Below are positions 8,881 to 17,681 of a stretch of 64,000 bases of DNA, one piece after another (position 1 is the stretch's first letter; each line of letters starts with the position of its first letter). The notes beneath the pieces were generated by a model. The model searched no databases. It was not told the DNA's origin and worked only from the letters and a program-made list of their open reading frames with translations. A program made the translations under genes and the position numbers. The DNA is from Crocinitomicaceae bacterium. GTDB lineage: Bacteria > Bacteroidota > Bacteroidia > Flavobacteriales_D > Crocinitomicaceae. The DNA is taken from NCBI GenBank assembly GCA_014762645.1, contig JABURP010000119.1, forward strand, positions 1 through 64,000, written 5' to 3'.

Positions 8881-9465
8881 TTAATCTTCACGTTCACCAA
8901 ATGAATATCCTAATTTCAACCTAAGCAATGGATAAAACCTGGCATAAACATGTTCAGAAAAGAAGAGGTCTTGCCTTGCTTCATACACTGATGCACCACC
9001 ATAGAAACCAATATTTATTCTTTTTACCCAGAGTTGAAGTGCTACCCCCATATATCCACCATTTACATAGTCATCAAAAACTTTTGAGGGGTGTTTTTCT
9101 AATGGTATCAAAGGGCTGTACCCAACATGAAATGTAAAATAAATCAATCTGCTAAGCACTGGCCTCCAATTTTGTTCCAACCGAATATCAAAATCAATGG
9201 CTCTTAATGTTGTTGTTTTATAGTCTTGATCATAAAAACTATATTGAGCGATATGCGAACCCAATGATATTGACTTGAAATTGTGGTATCCAAGTCCGGT
9301 TAAAAAATGTCTGGTGTAGAGAAAACCTGCTCCGAGTGTGCCTGTTTTAAGCTCAAAGGAAATACAATTTTGATAGTTAAACCTGGGCAGTGTATCCGTA
9401 TAATAGTTTTGTGCCGAGCTATGGATGCTGAATAAAAAAATAATAAGGGTTAATGTCAATCTCAT
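8881..9465 (-). CDS. Secreted protein, probably outer-membrane beta-barrel, unknown function
   Basis: 194 residues from the ATG at 9465. A signal peptide (MRLTLTLIIFLFSIHSSAQ) is followed by alternating hydrophobic/polar strands rich in Tyr, Phe and Gly (FELKTGTLGAGFLYTRHFL, RINIGFYGGASVYEA, LRLKLGYSFGER), as expected for a small outer-membrane barrel. No named family was recognised. An upstream in-frame Met at 9492 would add nine residues in front of the signal peptide and is less likely. It lies just downstream of the structured non-coding region when read on the minus strand. Confidence 0.7.
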   Translation of the reverse strand: MRLTLTLIIFLFSIHSSAQNYYTDTLPRFNYQNCISFELKTGTLGAGFLYTRHFLTGLGYHNFKSISLGSHIAQYSFYDQDYKTTTLRAIDFDIRLEQNWRPVLSRLIYFTFHVGYSPLIPLEKHPSKVFDDYVNGGYMGVALQLWVKRINIGFYGGASVYEARQDLFFSEHVYARFYPLLRLKLGYSFGERED

Positions 9466-9492
9466 AGTTGTGAAACAAATGGCAGAATTCAA

Positions 9493-10082
9493 ATGTTACA
9501 GCTGACTGACTTTTGTGGCAGTTATTATGAATAAATATTTGTGGATAGATAATGAATACGGGAAGTAAATGGGTCTCCAGAGTGGAGACCCGATTTTCCC
9601 ATAGTAAGTAGCGTTCAAGGCTTGAGCGCTGTGTGTATAGAGTTTAGAGTTTTACAAGCTAATAGCTCATGAAAATGAGCGTTGACAGTGTGTCTAACTA
9701 CCAGACTATTAATAATCATGTTGTCGCTTAATTAATCCTTGGCTTGCCTTAGTCGGAAAGCCAATTTGTTGCCACAGAAGGTGACAAGATAGTTAGACTA
9801 CTAACCCGATTAAAGTTAATACAGTTGGTGTTGAAATAAAATAAAATGAGATTTGCCCGAGACTCGGAACAAATGGACAATTGCGTATTTCTACCTGACA
9901 TTCAACATAAAAATCGAATTAGGTTCTCTGAGGTTTCGATACAGGATTTTAAAAACCTGTCCTCAAGGTTATCACAGAGAACGCGGATTAAAATTAGTAC
10001 ATTTTTAGATATCCTGCAATAGTTCGGCCGTAAAAAAGGTAATTTTTATGTCGTGATAATTATAGCTGCTCAACGGTAACCG
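9493..10082. other. 590-bp intergenic region without coding capacity
   Basis: No ORF with signal peptide, family motif or sensible codon use was found on either strand between the two minus-strand envelope genes. Most of the interval (9560-9982) is occupied by nested inverted repeats described as a separate ncRNA candidate. The rest is AT-rich and may hold the promoter of the gene starting at 9465. Confidence 0.7.
9560..9982. ncRNA. Candidate large structured RNA (about 420 nt), no known family recognised
   Basis: At least eight inverted repeats are packed in order. (A) 9560-9600: 9-bp perfect stem GGGTCTCCA/TGGAGACCC extended by AAAT/ATTT and GGGA/TCCC. (B) 9610-9630: 10-bp arms AGCGTTCAAG/CTTGAGCGCT. 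(C) 9665-9680: GCTCAT-GAAA-ATGAGC with a GNRA loop on the plus strand. (D) 9692-9700/9790-9798: 9-bp perfect GTCTAACTA/TAGTTAGAC closing a domain that contains (E) TTGGCTT/AAGCCAA 9739-9764 and (F) 9769-9787. (G) 9851-9874: ATTTG/CAAAT around CCGA/TCGG. (H) 9923-9982: GTTCTCTG/CAGAGAAC enclosing ACAGG/CCTGT. Plus orientation is favoured by the GAAA loop and a G-U pair in B, but F pairs better on the minus strand. tmRNA, RNase P, SRP and 6S signatures were not found. Confidence 0.5.
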
Positions 10083-10742
10083 TTAATATACACGGATTTT
10101 CTCAATCTTTGCTCCATCCTTAACATAGCTAAAATTCAGCTTTTGCATATCCCTGCTTCCTTTCGCTTTTTTTGCGATATCAAGTTCATTGATTATAAAC
10201 TGCGCGCCCAGAATTGATTCTGTTTCCAGAAAGTAGTGATTGTGAATTTTATCATACCATATCGTTGCATCCTCATATTCTTCTCTAAAGTCTTCAACTG
10301 TATTCCCTACACTTACACCTTCCGGGGTTTCATAATAATTAGACAAAACGTACATTTCTTCAATGGATTTGTCGAGATGGTGTTCATCATCACCTTTTTC
10401 CATTATCAGTTCCACCACGTCCTCCAGTTGGTTAAAAACTACATTGTGCGTATGTTCTACCAGGTTTCCCTTATCGTCCGCACTTTCTTCTAAAAATTGT
10501 CTCATTTTTAATCCTTCCGGGAGTTTTTCGGGTACCGGATGCTCAAGCTCGAAAATACCAACGACGTTTGGTTCAATAATATAGGAATTAATTATTTCTA
10601 CCTCCTCTACTTCATCTTCATCAGGTACCACCTCCGTATCGGTCGTTTCCGTTGATGAGTCGGTTTGCTCCTCTTCATTATCTCCACCACAGGAGAACAT
10701 TATAAAAGGAATTATTAAGATAAAATAGACTAGTGTTTTCAT
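10083..10742 (-). CDS. Putative lipoprotein of unknown function
   Basis: 219 residues with a lipoprotein signal peptide ending IMFSC (Cys18). An acidic Glu/Asp/Thr linker covers ~20-50 and a globular domain ~55-219 (IEPNVVGIFELEHPVPEKLP; a C-terminal LNFSYVKDGAKIEKIRVY). The anchor-acidic-linker layout resembles the lipoprotein at 5382, but the globular domains do not look related. No family was recognised. It follows the miaE-like gene by about 60 bp on the same strand and may be co-transcribed. The function is unknown. Confidence 0.72.
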   Translation of the reverse strand: MKTLVYFILIIPFIMFSCGGDNEEEQTDSSTETTDTEVVPDEDEVEEVEIINSYIIEPNVVGIFELEHPVPEKLPEGLKMRQFLEESADDKGNLVEHTHNVVFNQLEDVVELIMEKGDDEHHLDKSIEEMYVLSNYYETPEGVSVGNTVEDFREEYEDATIWYDKIHNHYFLETESILGAQFIINELDIAKKAKGSRDMQKLNFSYVKDGAKIEKIRVY

Positions 10743-10802
10743 TGATAGGGATTTAGGATTTAATCAAATATAGTGATTGAGATTCAGCAAAACAATATAT
10801 GT

Positions 10803-11384
10803 TTAGCCATGTATTTTTTCCTCGTGTCCATATCGTTGGATTAAGTCTCCTTCATAAGCCAACCACTCTTTCCACCTTTTGTCAACGTCTATATCTTTTG
10901 CGTATTGTTTTGCAAACTTGATGAAGGTGGTGTAGTGACCCGCTTCTGAAATCATCAACTCTCGATAAAAATTGGCCAGTTCTTCATCTTTTATGTTATC
11001 AGATAACACTTTAAATCGCTCACAACTTCTTGCCTCTACCATAGCGGAAAAAAGTAATCTGTCTACCAGGCTTTCTTCTGGTTTTCCACCTTTTCTGCAA
11101 AACTTGTACAATTGGTTCACATAATCGTCTTTCCGTTCCCTGCCAAACTCAAAACCTCTCTTTAAAATAATTTCATGTACTTGCCTAAAATGGTCAAGTT
11201 CTTCCATTGCAATTTCCATCAATTTCTCTACCAGGTCGGTTTTTTCCGGATTAAGTGTTATTAATGAAATAGCATTAGAAGCTGCTTTTTGCTCACACCA
11301 GGCATGGTCAGTTAATATTTCTGGTAAATTGTTTTCTGCAATATTTGCCCAACGGGGGTCTGTTTCAAGTTCTAATCCAAGCAT
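10803..11384 (-). CDS. miaE: tRNA-(ms2io6A37) hydroxylase, MiaE-like
   Basis: 193 residues from the ATG at 11384 (MLGLELETDPRWANIAE), which fits the known Bacteroidota MiaE start; the 12-residue upstream extension is unlikely. It is a ferritin-like four-helix di-iron fold with ligand motifs HAWCEQKAA, MEELDHFRQVH, MVEARSCERF and ISEAGHYTTF. The enzyme hydroxylates the isopentenyl group of ms2i6A at position 37 of tRNAs reading UNN codons, using O2 and a di-iron centre. It is divergent from the small gene at 11519 and followed by a lipoprotein gene. Confidence 0.92.
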   Translation of the reverse strand: MLGLELETDPRWANIAENNLPEILTDHAWCEQKAASNAISLITLNPEKTDLVEKLMEIAMEELDHFRQVHEIILKRGFEFGRERKDDYVNQLYKFCRKGGKPEESLVDRLLFSAMVEARSCERFKVLSDNIKDEELANFYRELMISEAGHYTTFIKFAKQYAKDIDVDKRWKEWLAYEGDLIQRYGHEEKIHG

Positions 11385-11518
11385 GAAAATTGTGTTTTGT
11401 TCGGAGAGCGAAAATAGCACGATACCAGACAGTAACCCTGGAATTAATAAATTAATTTTTTGTTAATCTTTCTTAACGTTAAACTATTTTACCGTTTTAT
11501 TCGATTATATATGTAGCT

Positions 11519-11734
11519 ATGAAACTTTACACATTCAAAACGAATATCAAGAGTAAGAAAAGGGCACGTATAATTCAAAACTTACTGCCACACTATTTTA
11601 ACATTGCACAGATTAAGTTCGAATATCTAGATATGAATTCGATACTAACGATTAAGGCAAAAGATATTTCTCCAGAAATGATACAGGCTACAATCAGAGA
11701 GTTTGGGTATCGGTGTAAGTTGGTTAAAGCTTAA
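11519..11734 (+). CDS. Small basic protein, HMA-like ferredoxin fold, unknown function
   Basis: 71 residues, MKLYTFKTNIKSKKRARIIQ to CKLVKA. The beta-alpha-beta-beta-alpha-beta rhythm and the ending (MIQATIREFGYRCKLV) resemble heavy-metal-associated domain proteins, but the CxxC metal motif is absent, so metal binding is not expected. Small cysteine-free HMA-like proteins like this occur in Bacteroidota with unknown roles. It is monocistronic, divergent from miaE and convergent with the next gene, 25 bp away. The gene is judged real from its start position and amphipathic pattern, but it has no strong family match that I can name. Confidence 0.6.
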   Translation: MKLYTFKTNIKSKKRARIIQNLLPHYFNIAQIKFEYLDMNSILTIKAKDISPEMIQATIREFGYRCKLVKA

Positions 11735-11759
11735 TCAGCTGTCTCGCAAAAGAATCTGA

Positions 11760-12113
11760 TCAATAATAAAACTTAAATTGATATTTATACTTTCCCTTTG
11801 AATAACTCACTTCAAGCTCAATTACAGAAACGGTATTTAGCCAAATAATTACTGACTCTTTCTCATCCGCCACAACTTTATTCAGTTCAAAGTATACAGG
11901 AATACCATCCTTCTCAACAAGTGTTCCTTTATCAAAATTATTAGCATAATAACTTTTGACATTTGTAGGTGTTAAGTATACAGAGTATTCAATGGTTGCG
12001 CCAGAGCCTCCTTCGGATCGTTCCACAGAGTTTTTTAGCTCTGTCATTATATCCTGCGATAAAACTGAAAACGGCAAAAAGAATAAAATTGCAACTAACC
12101 AAGTGCTTCGCAT
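11760..12113 (-). CDS. Small secreted protein of unknown function
   Basis: 117 residues with a clear signal peptide (MRSTWLVAILFFLPFSVLSQ, cleavage before Asp-Ile). The mature part is ~97 residues with a beta-rich pattern and an aromatic C-terminus (YSKGKYKYQFKFYY), which could be a periplasmic or outer-membrane location. No family was recognised. A hairpin (12137-12164) lies 25 bp upstream of the start codon and could affect its expression. Confidence 0.68.
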   Translation of the reverse strand: MRSTWLVAILFFLPFSVLSQDIMTELKNSVERSEGGSGATIEYSVYLTPTNVKSYYANNFDKGTLVEKDGIPVYFELNKVVADEKESVIIWLNTVSVIELEVSYSKGKYKYQFKFYY

Positions 12114-12522
12114 ATATTCAGATTATTTATAAAATAACAAAGCCCAACGGATGTTGGGCCTTGTACACTACTTACTTTGGAATTACATACTGCTTTCAAA
12201 AAACGTTTTTCTCTACTTGCAGAAAACCATGAAAAAACTCTACTACAAATATAACACAGATTTAATTAAAATTCACACTCTGATAAATAATTTTTTAAAT
12301 AATTCAATTTTAATGGTGGATTGCCAAAATAAATCAACCGCTTTTAATCGCTTGTTTATCAAGGTTGTGAAAGACTTTTAATTGAACTTTGAATTTAGGT
12401 TCAACTATTTATAGTGCTATTTTTACAAAACTTCATACATCTATTAGAGCGTCCTTTTTAACCTCTAATTGCAAAAATTTTAACCCAGAATGCTCAAAAC
12501 GATAAATAACATCACAAAATGT
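12114..12522. other. 409-bp AT-rich intergenic region with three inverted repeats
   Basis: No convincing gene was found. It contains a strong hairpin at 12137-12164 and two weaker inverted repeats, TTGAAC/GTTCAA (12382-12404) and ATTAGAG/CTCTAAT (12443-12469). The short plus-strand ORFs here are Asn/Leu/Lys-rich and lack features of real proteins. The interval could hold a long 3' untranslated region of the kinase gene or the promoter of the gene starting at 12113. Confidence 0.5.
12137..12164 (-). terminator. Hairpin with U-rich tail on the minus strand
   Basis: Stem ACAA-x-GCCCAAC / GTTGGGC-x-TTGT with a 4-nt loop. On the minus strand the internal mismatch becomes G-U, giving 12 continuous pairs followed by TTATTTTATAAAT. 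It could end a minus-strand transcript coming from the kinase gene, 360 bp upstream, or act as an attenuator for the gene starting at 12113. Confidence 0.5.
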
Positions 12523-13300
<778 letters not shown>

Positions 13301-13314
<14 letters not shown>

Positions 13315-13714
13315 GTACACTTTTTTTAAATTGTTTACACCATTCTACGGCCTCTTGCTCTCTTGAAAATAATTTAACGGGTACCGCTGGCTTATTCAAA
13401 CCAATGAAAAAGTTTGCAATCATATTGCCAATTACCTTATTTCTAATGATTGCGATACTATTTACCTTCGATTCTCTGTTTCTCAATGAAAAAAAATCTC
13501 GCGCTTCTTTGCTCATAGATTTAATTTGCCCTGTGTCCACAATAATTGGAAACTTCTCTGCTATTTGAAACCCATTCACCACACGTGAATTTTCAATAGC
13601 ATCTTCTAGCTCTATTTCTGCACCATTTTTAACCTTTGTCCGAACAATACCATCATCTCCAACCCAGGTATAATAGCACCGCAATTCTACGTATTCCTTT
13701 TTAGGGAGTTCCAC
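13301..13714 (-). CDS. STAS/SpoIIAA-like protein, probable kinase partner
   Basis: 137 residues from a GTG start (no in-frame ATG nearby). The pattern of central beta strands and helices (FPIIVDTGQIKSMSKEARDFFSL, VNSIAIIRNKVIGNMIANFFIGL, VPVKLFSREQEAVEWCKQF) resembles the STAS/SpoIIAA-like small proteins that sit next to kinases in Bacteroidota. A phospho-acceptor Ser is plausible in SMSKEAR but not proven. It overlaps the following histidine kinase and is divergent from a PP2C phosphatase by 59 bp, an arrangement expected for a partner-switching module. Confidence 0.65.
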
Positions 13715-13773
13715 TACATAAAGATATTTAATTTATTCAATTTCATTATCTTGGATTCAAATTTGGGTAGGTA

Positions 13774-16092
13774 GTGACAATTGTAAAAAAATTTAACAAC
13801 TTAAACATTAACGTTAAGTTGGCACTCGCTTTTTTTGTGATCGCTTTTTTGTCCATCACAGTAATTGGATTTCTCGCTTATTTCAAGGGTAAAAACTCAT
13901 TGGAAGAGGAATCATTCAACAGGCTTACTGCTGTCAGAGAAATGAAAGCAAGCCAAATTGAAGACTACTTCAGAGACATCCGAAATCAAATCATCACTTT
14001 TTCTGAAGATCATACTATCATTGAAGCCATGCAGGCCTTCAAAGCAGGGTTTGACACTATACATCACGAAGTAGATTATTCCAAGTTTGAGCAAACACAG
14101 GTAGAAGATCGACTAAAAAACTATTACGAGGCAGAGTTTTTACCCCGGTTAAACGAAAATGTTGAAATATCGGGCGATTTGGACCATCACTATCCCAAAC
14201 ACCCTTCTTCTATAGTGCTGCAGGATTTATATATCTCCAACAACCCAAACAAGGTGGGTCAAAAGCACTTTTTAGATGCGGCTCAAGATGAAAGCTTTTA
14301 CAGTCAAACACATAGAAAATACCACCCCTTAATTCGTTCTTACCTGGAAAAATTTGAGTTCTATGATATTTTCTTGGTAGATAATGAGACCGGGCATATT
14401 ATTTATTCGGTATACAAGGAAGTTGACTTTGGAACTTCACTGATTGATGGTCCCTACGCCAATTCTAACATAGCAAGAGCTTATCGAGAGGCCAATGAAT
14501 CAAGAAACAAAGACTATGTGAAACTGGTTGACTTTGAGCCATACCACCCGTCATACAATGCTCCGGCTTCATTTATAGCCTCACCTATATTTGATGGAAA
14601 CACTCAAATTGGTGTACTCATCTTTCAAATGCCGATTCAGAAAATAAACGATATCATGACCAATCGTCATGAATGGGCTGATGTTGGTTTGGGAAAAAGT
14701 GGTGAAACATACATAGTCGCGGATGATTACACACTACGCAATCAATCCCGGTTTTTTATCGAAGACCGTGAAAATTACTTTAAAATGATTACTGACATAG
14801 GCACGCCAGAATCTACCATAACTCAAATCAAAAACTTTGAAAGTACTGTTGGTTTACAATCTGTTCATACCGAAGGAACGCAATCTGCTCTAAAAGGGGA
14901 GTCTGACACAAAAATCTTTAATGATTACAGGGGTGTCCCGGTACTGTCATCTTATAAACCACTTGAAATTGAAGATATGCATTGGGTAATTATGAGTGAA
15001 ATTGACAAAGACGAAGCCTTTTCGCATGTCTATAATCTACGAAAGAATATTATAGTGGTATTCTTTGGCCTGTTAATCGCCATAATAATAGCTGCTTTGT
15101 TTATTTCTAAAAAAATAACCAAGCCTATTAAAATACTAACGGCAAAAGCTGAAGAGCTGGCGGAAGGAAATCTCGACGTTCATATAAATGTAGAGGGTGA
15201 AGATGAAATTGGAACACTCTCAAAGTCCTTTAATCATATGCAGCATAGCATTAAAGATCTTGTGCATAATTTAGAAGAGAAGGTTCAGGAACGTACAAAA
15301 GAACTCCAGAGCCAAAAGGAAATGGTGGAAGAAAAGAACCGGGAAATTGTTGACTCCATAAATTATGCCCTGCGTCTTCAGCGCGCTATTATTCCAACAG
15401 AAGCAAAAGTACGAAGCGTACTTCCTGATAGTTTTGTCTATTTTAAACCAAAAGACATTGTTTCCGGAGATTTTTACTGGATGAATGTCATAGATGAAAA
15501 AATCCTTATTGCCGCCATTGATTGTACTGGGCATGGCGTTCCAGGAGCAATGGTAAGTGTCGTGGGTGCCAATGGCTTGAACAGGTGTGTGAAAGAATTT
15601 AATTTACGCCAACCAGCAGAAATACTGGATAAATTAACGGATTTAGTTAAAGAAACTTTTGAGTCGGGTGAGGACAAAGTTAAAGATGGAATGGATGGAG
15701 CACTCTGTTCCATTAACCTCAAAACACGGACACTAGAATATGCAGGAGCACACAACCCTCTTTGGATAATTCGAAAGGATGGAGAAGAGGTTATAGAAAT
15801 CAAAGCAGACAAACAGCCAATAGGTGATTTTGATTTCAGAAAACCCTTCACCAATCATGCTGTTCAATTAAATAAAGGCGATCAAATTTACTTCTTTTCT
15901 GACGGTTATGTCGATCAATTCGGCGGTCCTAAAGGAAAGAAATTTAAATACAAAACCTTGAAAAAATTGTTGTTCGAGATTCGTGATAAATCAATGCAGC
16001 AGCAAGAGGAATTTCTGGATATAACTTTCAATGAGTGGAAAGGAGACCTGGAACAATTGGATGACGTCTGTGTAATCGGGGTGAGAATTTGA
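13774..16092 (+). CDS. Membrane sensor with HAMP and SpoIIE-type PP2C phosphatase domain
   Basis: 772 residues from a GTG start; an in-frame stop (TAG) lies two codons upstream. TM1 is at ~14-36 and a large periplasmic sensor of dCache type at ~37-420 (GVLIFQMPIQKINDIM, SGETYIVADDY). TM2 is at ~425-446, HAMP at ~447-500, a coiled coil at ~500-535, and a SpoIIE/PP2C phosphatase at ~545-770. Metal-binding aspartates are Asp566 (VSGDFYWM) and Asp583 (DCTGHGVPGA), with a third in FFSDGYVDQFGG. It should dephosphorylate a Ser/Thr phosphoprotein, probably an STAS-domain antagonist, in response to an extracytoplasmic ligand. It is divergent from the kinase/STAS pair, and its catalytic part closely resembles the PP2C at 44400. 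Confidence 0.9.
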   Translation: MTIVKKFNNLNINVKLALAFFVIAFLSITVIGFLAYFKGKNSLEEESFNRLTAVREMKASQIEDYFRDIRNQIITFSEDHTIIEAMQAFKAGFDTIHHEVDYSKFEQTQVEDRLKNYYEAEFLPRLNENVEISGDLDHHYPKHPSSIVLQDLYISNNPNKVGQKHFLDAAQDESFYSQTHRKYHPLIRSYLEKFEFYDIFLVDNETGHIIYSVYKEVDFGTSLIDGPYANSNIARAYREANESRNKDYVKLVDFEPYHPSYNAPASFIASPIFDGNTQIGVLIFQMPIQKINDIMTNRHEWADVGLGKSGETYIVADDYTLRNQSRFFIEDRENYFKMITDIGTPESTITQIKNFESTVGLQSVHTEGTQSALKGESDTKIFNDYRGVPVLSSYKPLEIEDMHWVIMSEIDKDEAFSHVYNLRKNIIVVFFGLLIAIIIAALFISKKITKPIKILTAKAEELAEGNLDVHINVEGEDEIGTLSKSFNHMQHSIKDLVHNLEEKVQERTKELQSQKEMVEEKNREIVDSINYALRLQRAIIPTEAKVRSVLPDSFVYFKPKDIVSGDFYWMNVIDEKILIAAIDCTGHGVPGAMVSVVGANGLNRCVKEFNLRQPAEILDKLTDLVKETFESGEDKVKDGMDGALCSINLKTRTLEYAGAHNPLWIIRKDGEEVIEIKADKQPIGDFDFRKPFTNHAVQLNKGDQIYFFSDGYVDQFGGPKGKKFKYKTLKKLLFEIRDKSMQQQEEFLDITFNEWKGDLEQLDDVCVIGVRI

Positions 16093-16406
16093 TCATAGAT
16101 CAAAGATCGAACCCCAGATCTAACTGATCCCGCCTTTGCGGGGTCTGTGTTATAGGAATCCGAATGTGAGACTCAATTCGTTACTGAACAATGAACGAGG
16201 ACGTACTTAGAAATGATAAAAACCCTAACAATACTGTTGTATTCGCTGAAAATCAATTCATTTATCGGATTTCCTTTTGCGTTTATCGGTGTACTACGTT
16301 GATCTATCAATCAATTCATTTAAAATTGGCCGAAAAACCAGCATTTGCTGCCTCTAGAAGTGATAATTAATTATCTTAGCGTAGTTCCAGGAACACGTAG
16401 ATTTAT
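16093..16406. other. 314-bp intergenic region: GATC cluster, terminator and promoter region
   Basis: The first 40 bp contain five GATC sites, the first three in a 7-bp near-repeat starting at the phosphatase stop codon. A terminator hairpin follows at 16126-16145. The rest is AT-rich, with a 14-bp palindrome GATAATTAATTATC near 16361 and presumably the promoter of the secreted-protein gene at 16407. No ORF is credible. Confidence 0.6.
16126..16145 (+). terminator. Terminator-like hairpin after the PP2C gene
   Basis: GATCCCGC-CTTT-GCGGGGTC forms an 8-bp GC-rich stem with one G-U pair and a 4-nt loop, 34 bp after the stop codon. The following TGTGTT is only weakly U-rich, so termination efficiency is uncertain. 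Confidence 0.55.
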
Positions 16407-17681
16407 ATGTTAAAACAAATCTTATTATTGGGGTATATTATTGGAATTAACTGCGTCGCATTAGCTCAACCTGCTAATGATGATTGTTCGAGCGCCGAAC
16501 AACTCTGTGTAGACCAGGTGATTACAGGATCAACCGCTTCGGCAACTTCAAATTCATCTGAGGACAATGCTTTTTGTACCACAAATTCTGCCACAGTTTG
16601 GTACACGTTTACCACAAACTCAACCGGCGGAAATGTCTCCGTGGATATAACCAACCTCAGTTTTAATCCAGATGTGAGTTATGGGCAGAGCATTGATGCA
16701 GTCATTTTTTCGGCCTCTACACCTTGTGATCAAACAACTTACACGCCTGTCTCTAACTGTTTTAATGGATCTTCTGATTTTTCAGTTCCTTCCGCTATCG
16801 CATTAAACCCTAACACAACTTATTATGTTATGATCAATGGAACCAATTCTGGTGCCGGTGTTACAAACTCTGCAGAAGCTGATTTTGATATCACGGTATC
16901 AGGGGCGGGTGTCTCATCCTCCTATCCTACAGGATCAATTTCAGCTGCAGATACAAGTCTTTGTCAGGGTGACAGTGTTGAAATTATTACGACAGTTGCT
17001 AATTGCTCCTCCAGCTTAACCTACAACTGGTACTATAACAATGCACTTTTTTCAAGTGGCACGACGAGTGATATCAACACCGGTGACTTTAATAATTCTG
17101 GCTGGCTTAAACTTCTTGTGAATTGTGGAGATGCCTGTGTTTATACAGATACAACCGATAGTATTTATTTTGATGTTACAGCAATAGCCGCAGATGCCGG
17201 TCCAGATAAATTCATTCAGGACGGAGACGTAGTCACCCTGGAGGGGTCTGGAAGTGGTGTTCCATTTTGGACTCCTGGAACCAGTTTAACCGATCCAAAC
17301 ATTTTTCAACCATCTGCTAACCCAACTTCCAACACCACGTACTTCTTAACAGTAACAAATGGAAGTTGTGTGGCCACAGACAGTGTAAATGTTTTTGTTG
17401 GTGAGGTCGTCATTATTTTCTCGGCTTTTTCTCCCAATGGAGATGACATTAACGATAAATGGGTGATCAAAAATGCATCTAATTACCCTGACATGGAAGT
17501 TACAATTTATGACAGATCGGGTCAACGTGTATTTAACACGACCGGTTATAGTACTCAGGATAAATGGTGGGATGGCACCTATAAAGGTAAGCCACTTCCT
17601 GTTTCAACCTATTATTATGTCGTTGATTTAAAAATTGGGGAAGATGGGATATTTAAAGGGCATGTCAGTATTATTAAATAA
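16407..17681 (+). CDS. Secreted T9SS cargo with gliding-motility-type C-terminal domain
   Basis: 424 residues. Signal peptide MLKQILLLGYIIGINCVALAQ, then an N-terminal domain starting PANDDCSSAEQLC that is common in exported Bacteroidota surface proteins (residues ~22-170). One or two Ig/PKD-like segments follow (170-335). From ~338 comes a CHU_C/type B T9SS C-terminal domain (FSAFSPNGDDINDKWVI, VTIYDRSGQRVF, WWDGTYKGKPLPVSTYYYVVDL). It is presumably exported to the cell surface through the T9SS. The stop codon is directly followed by the ATG of a SprF-like gene, the classic cargo/SprF pairing. The adhesive or enzymatic role is unknown. Confidence 0.85.
   Translation: MLKQILLLGYIIGINCVALAQPANDDCSSAEQLCVDQVITGSTASATSNSSEDNAFCTTNSATVWYTFTTNSTGGNVSVDITNLSFNPDVSYGQSIDAVIFSASTPCDQTTYTPVSNCFNGSSDFSVPSAIALNPNTTYYVMINGTNSGAGVTNSAEADFDITVSGAGVSSSYPTGSISAADTSLCQGDSVEIITTVANCSSSLTYNWYYNNALFSSGTTSDINTGDFNNSGWLKLLVNCGDACVYTDTTDSIYFDVTAIAADAGPDKFIQDGDVVTLEGSGSGVPFWTPGTSLTDPNIFQPSANPTSNTTYFLTVTNGSCVATDSVNVFVGEVVIIFSAFSPNGDDINDKWVIKNASNYPDMEVTIYDRSGQRVFNTTGYSTQDKWWDGTYKGKPLPVSTYYYVVDLKIGEDGIFKGHVSIIK

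Noticed and set aside
9631-9635. Group II intron 5' end (GTGTG) in the structured region
   Set aside because: No domain V hairpin with the AGC triad, no reverse transcriptase, and no recognisable exon junctions; kept only as an alternative in the ncRNA entry.
9541-10082. tmRNA, RNase P RNA or SRP RNA in the same region
   Set aside because: Neither strand contains a tag ORF ending ALAA with a tRNA-like acceptor, the GAGGAAAGUCC P4 core, or the SRP tetraloop helix.
12229-12381. Possible 50-residue plus-strand peptide starting MKKLYYKY in the 12.1-12.5 kb gap
   Set aside because: AT-rich, Asn/Leu/Lys-dominated, no promoter box, no family feature, and lying among inverted repeats; looks like a chance ORF.
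15474-15854. 126-codon ORF antisense to the PP2C domain
   Set aside because: The sense frame encodes conserved PP2C motifs; a similar antisense ORF appears at the matching position in the second PP2C gene, as expected from shared codons.
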